From Apteryx mantelli (lineage: Eukaryota; Chordata; Aves; Apterygiformes; Apterygidae), in assembly GCF_036417845.1 (NCBI RefSeq), contig NC_089978.1, positions 138,378,288-138,442,287 of the forward strand: 64,000 nt of DNA, given 5' to 3'. The number at the start of each line of letters is the position of its first letter. Position 1 is the first letter of the stretch. The notes under the pieces are model-generated. The model had not been told where the DNA came from. It saw nothing but the letters and a program-made list of their open reading frames with translations, and did not search any database. The position numbers and the translations under genes were made by a program. This document shows, piece after piece, positions 1 to 12,756 of this stretch.

Positions 1-1153
1 AAAATCATGAGATAAAGCAGAAGGCAGCAGAGAAAGGGATCTGAAGTTTTCTTTGTGAGCAAAAGATAACCTGAATGCTGCTTCAGCAAAGACAGTGAAG
101 CTTTGAAATGCCCACCTGGCACAGGCTGAGGTCTGGTCCAGTGGTTCCCAGTCTTTTTATAGCTGAGCTGCTCTCAAGAGAGTAAGCAGTATTTTATACA
201 TCACTGAATCTAATTGCTCACCTGCCTCAAGGCTGCTATTACCTTCTCTCTGCTCACTGTGCTGCTGCTGGAGTGCCTGCAGCATCCAAGGCCTCATATT
301 ACACCTCTGTTCATGTGAAACTGTATGCCATGCCTGCTGTGTCCAGTTCAATTACGCTTCCAGGTACTCTCCTTATTAATGTGCAGACCTCTCAAATGGC
401 ATAGACTACCCAAGTTCAGCGGTTGTGAAAAGCTGCCAGACTTATTACTCGCAAAAATATCTGCATAAAACTCAGCCATTTTTCTCCTCTTAATGTATTA
501 ATAAGCCCTTTAAAACTAATTAAGACAAAAGTCTGATTTGCCAAGCTCCAAAGAAGCTAAAATAGCATCAGTGGGAAATGAGGTGGACACTGAGCAAATG
601 GAAGGAGAGAAAAATGAAGATGCACATACATTATTACAGAACATGAGCACTGGGGCTTAAGCAAAAGAGACAGTGAAACAGTAGGGAGGAGTGGCCATTT
701 TCCTTCCTCTTGTTCTTTAGTGCATTACCTAAGTCCTTGTCTTGCAAAAACAAATACAATTGTGCACCTGTAAAAGTGTTCAAAAGACCAGAGCCACTTA
801 AAGCCGATTTTCCCCAAATATTGAACTATCTTGACATACACTCAGTGATCACACTGCCAGGGAAGTGACCGGCAAAGTTTTCATTGCTCAATGGTGAGGT
901 CCATAACTGTTTTTACACCTTCTTCTCTAAATAAGGAAGTCATCTGTGAGACCTCTGACTAGCCAACCAATCTGGTCCCTTTGCATTTGACAGCCAATGA
1001 AACCTCACTCCTGCCTCTGGTCTTGGATGACAGCATTCATCAAACTTCAGCCAGCCCAGGAGGACAGCAAGTTAGTGTTACAGTCATGGCAAGCTTACCT
1101 TTGGTGAGCTGTTGATGTCAGAGTGATGATGTGGGGTGGGACAGCCCCTGCAC
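1..1153. other. Upstream flank of FGF6
   Basis: No coding exon or recognisable repeat is visible here. The stretch is AT-rich single-copy-looking DNA. A CCAAT pentamer lies at 994-998, about 160 bp before the probable TATA box of FGF6. Distal promoter or enhancer elements could lie here but nothing in the bases alone proves it. Confidence 0.5.
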
Positions 1154-1160
1154 TATAAAG
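1154..1160 (+). promoter_or_regulatory. FGF6: Probable TATA box of FGF6
   Basis: The heptamer TATAAAG sits about 258 bp before the chosen start codon. It would place transcription initiation near 1185 and give a 5' leader of about 230 nt. This is inferred from position and motif only; no initiator or transcript evidence is available. Confidence 0.5.
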
Positions 1161-1411
1161 ATGGGTCAGTCAAATATAGCTAAGGCTGCCCACCAGCAAG
1201 CAGGATCTACAAAACATGGTCCGCACCAGTTTGAGTCCTGCTGGCCTGTCTCTACTTCCAACCCAACTGCTCTCAGGCTTTAGTTTCATGTCAGCAATCT
1301 CTATTTGCTTTCCAAAAATAAGCCTCTGCCACCATGCTGAAGGGAGGAAAACAAGAAGGGTGGTATTTTTAGGGCCATTAATTCTGACCACATGCCCAGG
1401 AGGTGAACTGG

Positions 1412-1751
1412 ATGGCCACTGCACAAAGACTTCTCATGACTATGTCTTGCGAAGCCAGCATTCACCGGACATTGCCTGCTTTCGTTCTCCTGGGTTTTCT
1501 AGCCGGGATTACTTCAACATATCCAGTTGTAAGCAGAACTAATGGCACATTACTGGAAAGAGGATGGCAGGCTCTGTTGTCCAGGTCCATTGCTGGGAAG
1601 TCAGGGGAGAAGTCAGATGTGAACTGGGAGAGTGACTATTTGCTAGGAATCAAGAGGCAGCGAAGGCTTTACTGCAACGTGGGCATCGGGTTTCACCTTC
1701 AAATCCTCCCAGATGAAAGGATAAGCGGAGTTCACAGTGAAAACCGATACA
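1412..1751 (+). CDS. FGF6: FGF6 coding exon 1
   Basis: Encodes residues 1-113 and the first base of Ser114. The donor is TACA|GTGAGT. It contains the signal peptide, the glycosylation sequon and the first strands of the trefoil core. Confidence 0.95.
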
Positions 1752-4700
1752 GTGAGTTGCTTCCAGAGATGAAATAGAATAGATGTCAGTTAATTGCTGT
1801 GAACTCTAGTAATTACCCTTCATAGAATGCAAATGTTATTACTTGATTTTATTAATCTCTGACAGATCTGTTGCCTTTTAGAAGTCGCCAGGATCAATAA
1901 ACTTTAGAACCCTCCAGGTTGAAACATGTCACAAATGCTTGGACAAATTTAGATACCAATTTATTTTTACTCTGCTTTACTGCACAGATGAGAAAAGATA
2001 AACCAGGTAGCAAACTTTCTCTCTACTGCATTTGCATTTACTGCACTCCTCACCTTATTGTTTGCCTTTTGAATTCTGGAGGGTCTCACTGAACTCTCAG
2101 TGCCAAAGCATGATTTCTGAATTCTAGCCTACTAGTACTTTGGGTACACTCCATAACCAAAAGGCTTTGCTATTTCTGGTTTGCTTGTTCTGAGGGTGCT
2201 GTTCTGTAAGATTAAAATCAAAGCATTAGCACTATGGTTTTGAATTTCCTGTAGAGGGCAGTTTATAAAATCTTTTGCAGCTAAGATATCAAAGGGGACT
2301 TCAAAATGCAAGGCACCCTTCTTTAGAGCTCAATCACAAACACACTGTAATTATAACATACCAGATAGAAATTATTGCTATACTAGAAAGCCCAGCAGTA
2401 TTTGATAGATCTGAGAGCAAAAGGATCCATAGCATGTGAATACGATTGCAGAGAAGTTATTCTAAAGCCCTATGGCATGTAGGAAAAAAATAAGATCTTC
2501 TCTGTGTACTTTTATTATTCTGGACTAGAGAGAGAATTCTAATAAATAAAATATGATATATTCACTAGGGTTTTAAAATAAATCAATTATATGTAAAATG
2601 CCTTTGATTAGCTGTAAATTCTGTGATAACACTGCCACTGAACTTCTGCCCTTTTAGGTCTCTTTGAAATATCCACTGTAGAGAGAGGTATTGTTAGCCT
2701 GTTTGGTGTGAAAAGTGCTCTCTTCATCGCAATGAATAACAAAGGGAAGCTATATGGAACGGTGAGTACAAGTGCAAATAATTTTTCAAGGCTTTAGCAA
2801 AGTCTACAAAGGTCCTGAGTATTTTTTTTTACTTCTCCTGGAAATCTCTGATTTCAAGCAGAGAAAATAGTCCTTCAATTACACTGAGCCTGCCCAACCT
2901 GCTGTCATTGGTGCTATTCAATGCAGCAAGTGACACGGCTGTTAGAGGTCTGTTATTGTAAAGCTTTCCAAGAAGATGATACTGGAGCATCCTTGGAATA
3001 TGGATGTATTCTGCAAATAGTTCAGATTAATTAGACAGCTTTTCTCATCTTTGAAGGGCTCACTGCTGCAAACACACTCTTGTAAGGCTGCATTTTGTTG
3101 ATGCCAACATTGTGTTATACATGAAGGGAGGGGATGTGCTCTGTAAAAAACCCTAAAAGGCAAATTGTGTGTATGTGTGCCCATGCACATGTGTGTGGGA
3201 GAGGTGCAGTTAGAGCTTATCTGTGCTAGCTTCCATTAATAAAATCACGATCACATGCCTCCCCCTACCGAAAACAAGCGCACCATGAGGAATAAATAAG
3301 AAGTGTGCCCTACAATGTCCATATATGTGCAGGGGGATGTTTTAAGGGGCAGATCCCAAAGAGTGAAAAACCAGTAATAGCTACTAACAACATCATCACC
3401 ACCATCCTCATCTAGAAAGTGCTAGATAGGCTGCCTGAATGCAATTTAATCTCTGAGTCCTGAGCAATGCTTCTTCTCTTGATATTCAGTAGAAAACAAC
3501 ACTTGTTTGAAAGCGTGTTTGAAAGGGGCTGGCTCTGGCAGTAAGCAAAAACAGTCTATCTCAAAATAATGAATGGAACTGATTGCATTCATCTTTTTTT
3601 TGTCAAGAAACAACCACATCATTTCTTTTGAAACAGCTGTAATATCAGCAAAGCATTTCAGGTTTTTAATAAAATACCAAATGTTGTGAAGGATCTGTAA
3701 CCATTACTGATCCCTACTCACACAGATGATGAAAGTAGGACATTTTAAGGCTCCAGTCTAGGAGTATTCTTTCATTTATACCTAATTTCAAGCACCTAAA
3801 AAGTGCTGCAAGCCCAAATGCTTTGCTTGACTTGGTCTTTCTAAAGAAATGTGGGGTCTGGCCCCTGAGCTCCTTTTGAAATTTTTTTCCCAGTTTCAGT
3901 TCAATCTTGCTTATTTTTAAATACATTTTAGAAAGCTGTAATAGATACTCATTTTCCCTTGCACAATGCAGTGGCCTAAGTTAAACTCTCATAAATGTTG
4001 AATGGGTGTATTACAAAGATGTCCAAATACAACAACTCTGGTGGCATTCATATGCCAGGCCTCTGACGTCAGGGAATAACTCTGATTTCCCTTTTAATGC
4101 AATTAGAGCAACTCCTTTCATCAGTGCTCTGCGTTTGCCTTTGCACCTTCTCTCCCAGTTAACTCCCTCTCCACGAGGTTAAGTGATGTGACATGCAGAA
4201 AAATATGGCTGTTTTCCTGGCTTAGAACCTGCTGCATATCTCTCTGACAGTCAAATAAAATATCTCACTAATGGTTAAATAAAAGAAAGATATAATACTA
4301 ATATGAGTTTTGTAAGAGAACCAAAGGTTTTGACAACAAGCATATAATTCTTTTATAAATTACAGGACTGTCTTGCAGAAGGGAGGTGTGAAATAAACCT
4401 GTGTCATTGGAGCAAAAGGGCATGATGCTGACATAAATCATTGCTTTCAAAGAAAATGGAGAAATACCTGATTCATGATGAATTAACTTGCTCTGTCACA
4501 GGAAGTGCACAGTCCGTTATCTGGACAGGTGACATCTGAGTTCATCTGACACCAAATTAGCACTGAGGAAGGAGATTTATTGTTGGACACAGACACTACG
4601 GCACCACCTGTTACACCCTAAAACAAGCTCTTCTTCTGTAAAAATGTTAGTAAGAAAAGTCACTTGGGTCTTCCTGAAATATTTATTGTATATGATTTGT

Positions 4701-4905
4701 TCTTTTTTCCCCTCTCCTTATTCTGCAGGCTGTCTTTCAAGATGAATGCAAATTCAAGGAAACCTTGCTGCCCAATAACTACAATGCATATGAATCAAAT
4801 GCTTACCGTGGCTCTTACATAGCACTCAGCAAACATGGGAGAGTGAAGAGAGGAAACAAGGTTTCTCCTGCAATGACAGTGACCCACTTTTTGCCCAGAA
4901 TATGA
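1412..4905 (+). CDS. FGF6: FGF6, fibroblast growth factor 6 (three coding exons, 206 aa)
   Basis: A secreted, heparin-binding paracrine growth factor of the FGF4/FGF6 subfamily that signals through FGFR tyrosine kinases and in mammals is linked to skeletal muscle. The exons are 1412-1751, 2658-2761 and 4729-4905; the joined frame is open and gives 206 residues against 208 in human. A hydrophobic signal segment covers about residues 20-36, followed by an N-glycosylation sequon NGT at 44-46. The beta-trefoil core starts near residue 70 and holds the family strings [19 protein letters not shown] (79-97) and [13 protein letters not shown] (159-171); the chain ends in VTHFLPRI as in mammals. The ATG at 1412 was chosen because the following residues align with the human N terminus; an in-frame ATG at codon 9 or 11 is a weaker alternative. 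The 104-bp middle exon and the splice phases are classic for FGF genes. FGF4 is the closest alternative identity, but synteny with FGF23 and TIGAR fixes it as FGF6. Confidence 0.97.
1752..2657 (+). other. FGF6: FGF6 intron 1
   Basis: A 906-bp GT-AG intron in phase 1, with acceptor CTTTTAG. AT-rich; no repeat or nested gene seen. Confidence 0.9.
2658..2761 (+). CDS. FGF6: FGF6 coding exon 2
   Basis: A 104-bp exon, the standard size of the middle FGF exon. It encodes residues 114-148, including [20 protein letters not shown], close to human. The donor is ACG|GTGAGT. Confidence 0.97.
2762..4728 (+). other. FGF6: FGF6 intron 2
   Basis: A 1967-bp GT-AG intron with acceptor TTCTGCAG. No repeat of a known family and no additional exon were recognised. 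Confidence 0.9.
4729..4905 (+). CDS. FGF6: FGF6 coding exon 3 with stop
   Basis: Encodes the last 58 residues and a TGA stop at 4903-4905. It carries [17 protein letters not shown] and the heparin-binding stretch [10 protein letters not shown]. The 3' UTR follows; I saw no canonical AATAAA in the next kilobase, so its end is not set. Confidence 0.97.
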   Translation, partial: AVFQDECKFKETLLPNNYNAYESNAYRGSYIALSKHGRVKRGNKVSPAMTVTHFLPRI

Positions 4906-5288
4906 ACATGAGCAAAACAAAAGATAAACCCCAGGAAAAACTGTTCCATTTTGCACATGGGAATAATGTCCCAGGTAAAGTATTTATACTGTTCATTGAA
5001 AAAAAATATATATATGTATGTGTATATTTGGATAAGAATATCTGTACTAGATCACATAGCATATGCAATATTGTGGTGCTTCTCTTCTACTCAGTACAAA
5101 TTTTATGTGGCTGTGTGCCTTCTTTGGTGCTGAACTGATAAAAATGCAAGCTGGAGTGCAAAGGGAGAAAAGTATTCGGAAGATGTCGAATGGCTGTGGA
5201 TAATTATCTAATCAATCATTGATTATTTACTAATTAATATTAATTACCTCAGACAATAACCCTTCATAGAGGGCTGTTTACATATCAT

Positions 5289-5352
5289 GGGCCAAATCTT
5301 CAGATGATTTTACCTCAGCAGAGCTTCCAGGAGTTCACCCCAGCTGAATATC
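5289..5352. repeat. Degenerate palindromic foldback repeat
   Basis: The left arm GGGCCAAATCTTCAGATG is matched, with mismatches, by the reverse complement of the right arm ending at 5352. The pattern resembles the palindromic interspersed repeats reading 'ggccagatcctcagctggtgtaaatc' that I recall as frequent in turtles and crocodilians. The family name is not known to me and the copy is old. Confidence 0.45.
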
Positions 5353-5537
5353 TGCCTGCATCTGCCGTGCTACTTGCACAGACTTGTGCCCTGTCTCCTA
5401 AAGGCTTCGGTTTATTTTGATTGCTAGCATGTCACTTCCACCACCATTTCCACATGGGCAAAGTGTCCTTCTCCCAGAACCCCTCTAGCTCAGGTGGGAT
5501 TCTGAAGGGTTTCCTCACTTGGTGTTGCTGGCATAAA

Positions 5538-5600
5538 CATATAAATATATATATGTATGTATACACATATATGCACACACACTGTGTGTGAGTGTGTATC
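5538..5600. repeat. Imperfect AT/GT/CA simple repeat
   Basis: Alternating purine-pyrimidine runs of AT, GTAT, CACA and TGTG units in about 60 bp. Ordinary microsatellite decay; potential for left-handed or cruciform DNA is theoretical. Confidence 0.8.
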
Positions 5601-7530
5601 TATGTAGCTACATATTTTCAGTGCATCAGTCATCCCAGTCTCTAAATGCCCAGGTGCCTTTATATACAGACACACATAAAAGAACATAAATAGTTAAAGG
5701 CAATATATTTAATTTCAGCTGAACCTTATTAACCTCCGAGAAGTAGAATTGGTCGGCAGGATGCAATTTGTAAAATGCATGGAATTCATGAAAGCTTCAG
5801 CAAAGGGTTATTTTAGAAAGCCTCTCTGTTTTGAATACTTCTATTTACTGCTTTTAGTATATTTGTTTCTCCTCTATCATAACTCACTGAGGTATGAGGG
5901 GCAGAGAAAGAAGGAGACTATATAAGCACGCCTTCCGTGGGTTGGTGTAGGGGAGTTTATGCTACAGTCCCAATCTCTATCACTTGCAAAGCAACAGTTC
6001 CAAGGAAACATGGCATGCTCTGTGCAATATTCCCCAGATGTCTCCCAAAAGCCATACAAATGGCACAACTCCTTTGCCTTACTGTTTTGATAACCTTCCA
6101 CCAGATCATCAGTGAAGCTACATTCTCTGTGGCTTTGGAAGAGTATTTTAGGAGGCTCTAAGTCAATAGTCACCATAAATGTCAGTTACCAGAAGCCTTG
6201 GGATTCCTACATTGGTGGTGTGCTCCTAAATTTGAAACTAGATTCAACGCAATGTCAGAGCATGAGCATTTTCAGCACAGATGGGCCATGCTGCTGCTGC
6301 AGAAGTGAACATCTGAGTGCAAGATAATCTCCCTTGTCCAGCTGAAGTGTGTTTGTGTCCAGCCTTGGCATGCCATTCTATTTGCAGAAGGTGTCTATTT
6401 GTAATGAACCCGAGCCTTCTGACATGCATGACAGACGCTGTCAGAGCCAGATCCTCAGCTGGGGTAAACCAGCCTGGTAAGACCATATAGACCATATCAC
6501 TTTATAGCTGCGGAAGATTTGTCCCAAGGAGTGTACCTACAGGGATGTATCTACAGCCACACTTTCTGAATAATCATCAAGACGATTGTTTTATAAACAA
6601 GATACAGTTTTCCAGCTACTTTTGTGTGATTTATACTTGAATTTATTTTGCTCAAATGTAAGTTGTGATCACTGTGAAAACAAAGAGAAGAAAGAACGGA
6701 GTACTGCTTACTGTACGTGAACTGGGCATTTTGGGTATGGCAAAGGAAAAGAGTAATTCTTAGTTTTCTGGTCCTGTAGCATGGAGGGAGAAGCCAAGTT
6801 GACACACTTCGTCTATATACAATATATGCAGCTGTTTGCTTCAGAAAGAATTGCATTTTAAGAGAAAAAGCAGGATGTTTTGAGCAGGGAGAGTGAGTCA
6901 GAGAGAAGTTCAGAGGTTATCAGACAATTACATTGACCTAAATTCCCTAGCAGTGTAGGCAGGCAGACCAAAGCTGTGCTGAAATGCATTAGCTGATAAT
7001 CTGTAGCCTTGTGTTATATTCCTAATTGTCTTTGAAATGAGATCTGAAGAAGGATGGAAGAGTATATGGGCATAGAAGAAATTACGGTTTGGATGCTGAC
7101 ACACAAGTTTGTTTCTGATTACAGCTTACACAAGTGTCATTAGGTTAGCATGAACTCTGTTCTCTCTTAAACAAGTGTGGTCTGAAATAATTTATTGTTG
7201 CCAGTACTGATAAACAATGTGACAGTCAACATAAAAGATGAGAATCAGACTCACTGACTTCATTTTGCACATGCTGGTTGACAGTGAAAAAAAAAAAGTA
7301 GATCAGGTCACAAGAAGTCTGATTTGATGTAGCCTGCTGGGCTGAACTTGTAAAGAACTGCAGACCCCTGTGGATGCAGTTTTGGTGGGCATTTGGAAAG
7401 CCCTGCCATTCACTCTAAGTTACTCTTCACACCAATGCTTTTTCTATATTACATGTCAAGATAATGCCAGCCAACACTGAAATCCTAAAAAGCTCCTGCA
7501 GTGCCAGGAGTCCTGATTAATATGAGAGTG
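5601..7530. other. Intergenic DNA after FGF6
   Basis: No coding exon supported. A short fragment at 6443-6472 reads like one arm of the palindromic repeat seen at 5289 (its core is CCAGATCCTCAGCTGGGGTA). Otherwise nothing recognisable. Confidence 0.5.
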
Positions 7531-7585
7531 AATGACGCCATTGTCAGAAGTGACAACAAATGATGTCATTGTCAGGAGTGATAAC
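7531..7585 (+). repeat. Two-unit tandem duplication, 28-bp period
   Basis: Unit one covers 7531-7557 and unit two 7559-7585. They agree at 23 of 27 positions and all four differences are transitions. Each contains CATTGTCAG and a CRE-like half element (TGACGCCA in the first, TGATGTCA in the second). Confidence 0.85.
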
Positions 7586-8585
7586 TTCAGCAGGAAATTC
7601 CTCCAGCACAACTACTGGAGTACTGCAGCATTGTGGGGTTTTATACTGGTTACACACTTTGATGGAGGTTCTTCTTAAGTAAATGCATGGCTACATTCAT
7701 AAGAGGAATTAAGGCATTAAGGCAGAAGTTATGCAGTTTGCCGGAGAGTTGGCCCAATTTTGTTCTGCCTCATGCTTGATTAGCTAATCTCTACCTCCTC
7801 CTCGTACCTTTATCACTTGCACGGGAGAAGGAGGATTTGAGAAGACCACCCCTCACTTTACACAGCTCAGGATAAATTTGCTGAGCTGGCTCAGAAAGGA
7901 AAAATTACTTTCTCGTTTGTAAACTGCATGTACATCATATGGAAGCTACAAAAAGAAATATGGACATGGTCTTGTAAACTCTTAAGTAAAACTTTATTCA
8001 AAAGAATAACTCTGTGCCTATGTAAAGATACACTCATGAAAGTAAAGGAGTATCCCAAAATAGGTCTAAATAAGGAACCTATTGCATATTGTTTTTTTGG
8101 TGGGCCCTTTCAAAGCATTATCTCATTTCACTGTGCATTAACACACAGTCCTGAAATGGTCTACAAGCTTTAAAAGCATTGTGATGAATGCCCCATACTG
8201 GCCTATGTTTCTCATATTTTGCACATGGGATTCTTCGATGGAGTTGATACCAATTTGCAAGGATTCTTTCTCCATAGGCAAATCCCATAATTTAAGACCT
8301 AATCCACCTCCATTAGAAATCAGTCTTTACTGGAATGGAATCAGGCTCTTAAATAATCCTCAAACATGCAGAGATGCATACACTGGAAAAGAAGAGTAAC
8401 TGTATACCTCATTAGCTATTTCAGTTCCAAGGTTTTGTTTTGCACATAAAATGATGCCAAAGTTCTCATATTGTTTTCTTGACACTAAAATATACCTCGT
8501 ATTCTGACTAAGTATGGACTCACAATTGAGACTGTAAATTTGCAAGAAACACAAAACTGTCCAACCAATTGTTTGTGAAATTGCT

Positions 8586-8616
<31 letters not shown>

Positions 8617-10765
8617 GCTGCGAACAATAGTTTAATGTATTCATTAAATAAACTTTTATACATCTTTTGGCAGTGTTTTGACTCCAAATCCCTATTAACA
8701 GTTGTTTTTTCTTGCTTCAGAGCTGCTGTATTCAGAAAAAAATACAGTTTTTATTCACCTCTTGAATCATAGGACCTATTGGTACACTTAAACTGGTAGA
8801 AGTCCTTCAGACTTCTTCCCTGGGAAGTCAATAGAGAGTCATGCTTGTTGTGGAAAAACTGGAAGTTTCACAGAAAAGAAGGATAATAAAACTTTAATCT
8901 GATTAAGGATGAGCTGTCATAGTCACCAGGCCACATTTCAGTGTTTTTAACCTGGGGAGGTTCCAGTGCTGCTCTTCTGCTCTCCAATGTTTCATTTCTT
9001 ATGCATATCCACTCCTTAATTAAATAAGGAAAACTTTTTATAAACGGCTTTTTCTTCTTGCTTGGAATTGACTTGGGAGGGCAACTTTCTACAGCCATCT
9101 CTGAAGATTTTCACCTCATTATCCCTCAAAGTTGGATATTGGAAACTCCACTACATTTCAGTGAGTTGGCAGGTGTTGCTTTCCCTCCCTATGCTCCCAA
9201 GCTGTCATGTAATCAATCTTTCAGTTAGCTAAATGATCGCAGGCTTCTCCCAACTGGGGGACATGAACTCAGATATTAAAAACCAAAAGCTGGGAATCTG
9301 CTGCCTCTTTCCAGCTCCAAGTGCACTGCTTAACCACTGGCCAGCATGACACTTCAGAGCAGACATGTCTTCAAGGCTCTGACTGCTGGCAGCTTTTCAG
9401 AAGGGTAAGAGCATCAGCACTGTGGCCAAACACCACTCTCTACATTTGCATTTTGGCTGCCCATGCTCCCCTGTAATAACTCCCTTTGTTTACCAAAAGT
9501 CATAAATCATTACATATAATACATGAAATATTACATACAAGACACACAGCCCACATACAGTGACTAGAAACAACTGGACAAACCTGCAGCTGATGTAAAC
9601 TGCTGTAAATCAATCCATCTCCAGCAAAACAGCAGCATAGCTGATGTAGTAAGGGGTATGTCTGCAGGTGTTAGGGAAAGGCCACGTGCGGCCACCTCAC
9701 AAAACACCCTCAGAAAGGTGTTAGTTTCTGCTCCCTGTGTCGCAATTTGCCCTTTGAAAGGTGAAGGGGGCCAGACACACCAAGGTGCCCCTGGAGACAC
9801 CGACAGCTCCTGCGCTGCCTCCCCACCGTGCGCTCCCAGTGCAGGGAGCTGAACTGTCTCCAGGGAATGTTGGGGAGGAAAGCTGGTGACTAAGCCCCAC
9901 GTCACTGTCCAGAGACGGGAAAATCTTGGTTTAGCCTGTTTTTTGCTTTGTTCACAAAGCTTCCTTCCTCCTCCCAAGCCATTTGAAACGTCATGGCGTG
10001 TCTGTTCCTGAAGGTACGTCCTGCGATACGACAACCTTATCCCTTTCCTCAGTACTTTGACTTGTGTCCTGCCTTGGCAGCTCACTCCTGCTCACCCAGG
10101 CTCTGCTCCCAGGTCCATAAAGCTGTGGGATGCTTGTCAGGAAGGAGAAGCTTTAGCAGATAAGGGCAAATGCAATTTAAGCAAAAAAGTATTTGAATGG
10201 CTTAAAAAGGCACCTCTCTCAGCTCCCTGCACTAATACTCTCCCTCTGGTCTCTTCTTTCCACCATACCTTGTTCTCTGAGCTGTCACTGAAAATATAAT
10301 GGCTCCTGTGAAATGTCTCTCGCTGTACCCACAGCAGAGCAGAGGAGTATCCCAGTATGTCTCTGCTCCCTTCCCTGTCCCTAGTCAGGCTGCCCTCTGT
10401 GTCCCCTGGCTTGAGGCCATTGGCAGGAAACAATCATCTGCCCATTTACTCAGGCTCTAGCTTCTCTGGTGTCCCGCTGTCCATATGAAGCAGCAGGTGC
10501 TGTTTTCATTAGCTTGATGACCCTGGGTTGTCAATAGCTCCTGACAAACCTGCCAGCCCTGAGCTGTCAGAAGGCTAAAGGGTGAGAAACACAGGTAAAA
10601 GCAGAGAGCATTACACCTTTCTGAAGCCAGAAAAAACTGCTCTGCAATGGTAGTGAGACTGTAAATAAATAATTAAATAGGAAAAAATATAAAAAGGAGC
10701 AAGAAACATTTCCTACTCAAACAAAGCTAAATAGGTGTTTCCCTGGAAACATGCTGTTTGTGGTA
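7586..10765. other. Intergenic DNA with a TA microsatellite
   Basis: No coding exon supported. A (TA)n run of about 12 units lies at 8592-8616. A moderately GC-rich patch at about 9650-9900 creates a 173-codon open frame on the minus strand that has no recognisable domain. Confidence 0.5.
8592..8616. repeat. (TA)n microsatellite
   Basis: An uninterrupted run of about 12 TA units. Likely length-polymorphic; no function inferred. Confidence 0.95.
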
Positions 10766-10865
10766 CCAGAGAAATTTAGGTTGGAAGGGACTGCTGGAGG
10801 TTTTCAGTCCAACCTCTGCTTAAAGCAGGGCCAACCTCAAAGCTAGGTCAAGTTGCCTCAGGAAG
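10766..10865 (-). mobile_element. CR1 LINE 3' fragment, old
   Basis: The plus strand reads TTTAGGTTGGAAGGGACTGC, then AGTCCAACCTCTGCTTAAAG, then AGCAGGGCCAACCTC. These are the hallmarks of the CR1 3' tail in reverse orientation. Only about 100 bp remain, the terminal octamers are not evident, and divergence is clearly higher than in the copy at 15 kb. Confidence 0.85.
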
Positions 10866-12589
10866 AAGCCCTTCTAACCACCCCATCTAACAGTGTCTAT
10901 TATAGCCTCATGATTCATTAAGATCTGGATAAAACTCTGGATGGCAACTCACAAGGAGTCAATCACAGAGAAATGTCTCAAAGGGGTCATCAGTACAACT
11001 GGTACTTTGTTGAAAGTCCCTCAAAGAACTGATGGCCTCTTCCCATCAGGCTGTACTACAAGCTGCATCTGGCCTGCCACTGAGGGAGCAGCTTTTCTGC
11101 TGGACCTCATCGCTACCAGCACAAGTGGCTGCAGCGATGTCCGAAGCATTCAATTTCCCGGAGATAAAAAAAAGTAAGAGCTTTCTGACACCTAGAGGAT
11201 GCAACACTACCTCAGCTGTAGATACACAAGATTTGGCGGAGGAATCAAGAATATTAATTGCCTGGCTTCAGCGCAGCTCCAGACAACTGGCAAGGGAAAG
11301 GGCCGCAGTGTTATTCTGAAATCTAAATCCTATCTAATGTCTATGCTCCTAGTGGCAGGGAGAATGAGTCTGACCTCCTGGAGCTGATTATTGCACTCTT
11401 TTATTTGTTGTTAATATTATTGCCCTTTGGTGGCTATTTTGTTATTTAGCAGCTAGATCTCAGAGACTAAAAATGGGTTCAGTCTCATGGGCCTGGACAT
11501 AAGGAGAAAAGGAAACTATTACTCCTTGGTTATGATTGGATTCAGGCTTCAAGTCCATCAGTATGTGAGCATCTGTCACATCACTGTACAGGAGAGCCAA
11601 AATTTTAACTGTGAAGCCACAGAACTTAGTATTTGGGAATCAAATATCTCTTTGATGAGTGACTTTTCATAACACTAGCAGATAAATTGATCATGAAACT
11701 ACTTTGCTTTTACTAAACATTTTCCAACCCAGAGATTTACCAAGTTTTTTGCAAACATAAACCCTGATCCTACTCATCAAAGTCAGTGCCACAAGGAACC
11801 CTTTAAAAGACATAAAATTACACAGTTCAATGCATCACCCTGCTAAAATTGTTCCAGAAAATACTGATGGCAGGAAATGCTGTTTAGCAGTGTGGAGCAC
11901 CTTGAGTAGGAAAGTCGAAATGAGCAGCCTTTTCCAAATTAAATCAAAGACAGCAATTTTAAAGTATGTTAAGAAATCATTTTCTTTCATGAGCTCAGTG
12001 AGCACCATATTATTACAAATAGTGCTGCGGGTTCATAAGTGATCACAAAGTGATACAACCTTGGGCTGTCTTCCACAAAAGACACTCTTTGTGACACTGG
12101 GAGCCCCGAGCAGATTGCTGCCAGGGGGCAGTATGCCACCTCCCAAAACTACACTACAGGGGAAAAAAAAAACATAGAAGGGGACCTTCACATACATGGA
12201 AACAAGCATATTGTTAAGAAATATACTTAAGAGAGATTTACTTTACCAGCAAAATTTCTAACATCATACAAGAGTTAGACAATTCTCTGCCAGCAACTGA
12301 GCCAGCCCAGTTTTTCTAGAAGAGCTTTGATTTTCAAACTTCAGCCATTTCTTCTCTTTCTCGAGGAAGTAAAACAATTAAATCATGCCAGGGATTCTTT
12401 TCAAACTTACCAGGAAAGTCAGCCTTCAGGCAGAGATCAAACTTGGAAAATCTTCAACCTTGCAAACAAATGTTAAGGGAAAATTCTGTAATCTGGGGAC
12501 TGGAAAAGTATTCTGGGGAATACTATTTTGTACATTATAGTATCAATTTCACCTTTTAAAAATCAGTGATGCATAGTCACATCAGTACA
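10866..12589. other. Intergenic DNA
   Basis: No exon or clear repeat supported. Near 11760-11800 the text CCCTGATCCTACTCATCAAA is loosely like another old reptile-type foldback repeat, but too degraded to call. Confidence 0.45.
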
Positions 12590-12756
12590 CAGGATCTGGA
12601 GACTTCAGTACAGTTTTTTGGTTGAGGTTTAAAAAACTCAGCTGGACAAGACTCTGAGCAATCTGTTCTAGTTTTGAAGCTGGCTTTGAGTTGAACTAGA
12701 GATCTTCAGAGATTCCCTTCCCACCGACTTCATTCTACAATAAATTATTCTATTTA
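12590..12756 (+). mobile_element. CR1 LINE 3' fragment, old, with decayed octamer tail
   Basis: The sequence has CTCAGCTGGACAAGACTCTG, then CAATCTGTTCTAGTTTTGAA and GAACTAGAGATCTTCAGAGA. This is the CR1 3' untranslated tail in sense orientation. It runs into ATTCT-containing octamer-like units at 12732-12756, the usual CR1 terminus. Confidence 0.8.

Noticed and set aside
9564-10085. 173-codon open frame on the minus strand
   Set aside because: It sits in a locally GC-rich patch, has no domain, signal peptide or family likeness, and is not linked to splice-compatible neighbours. Likely chance.
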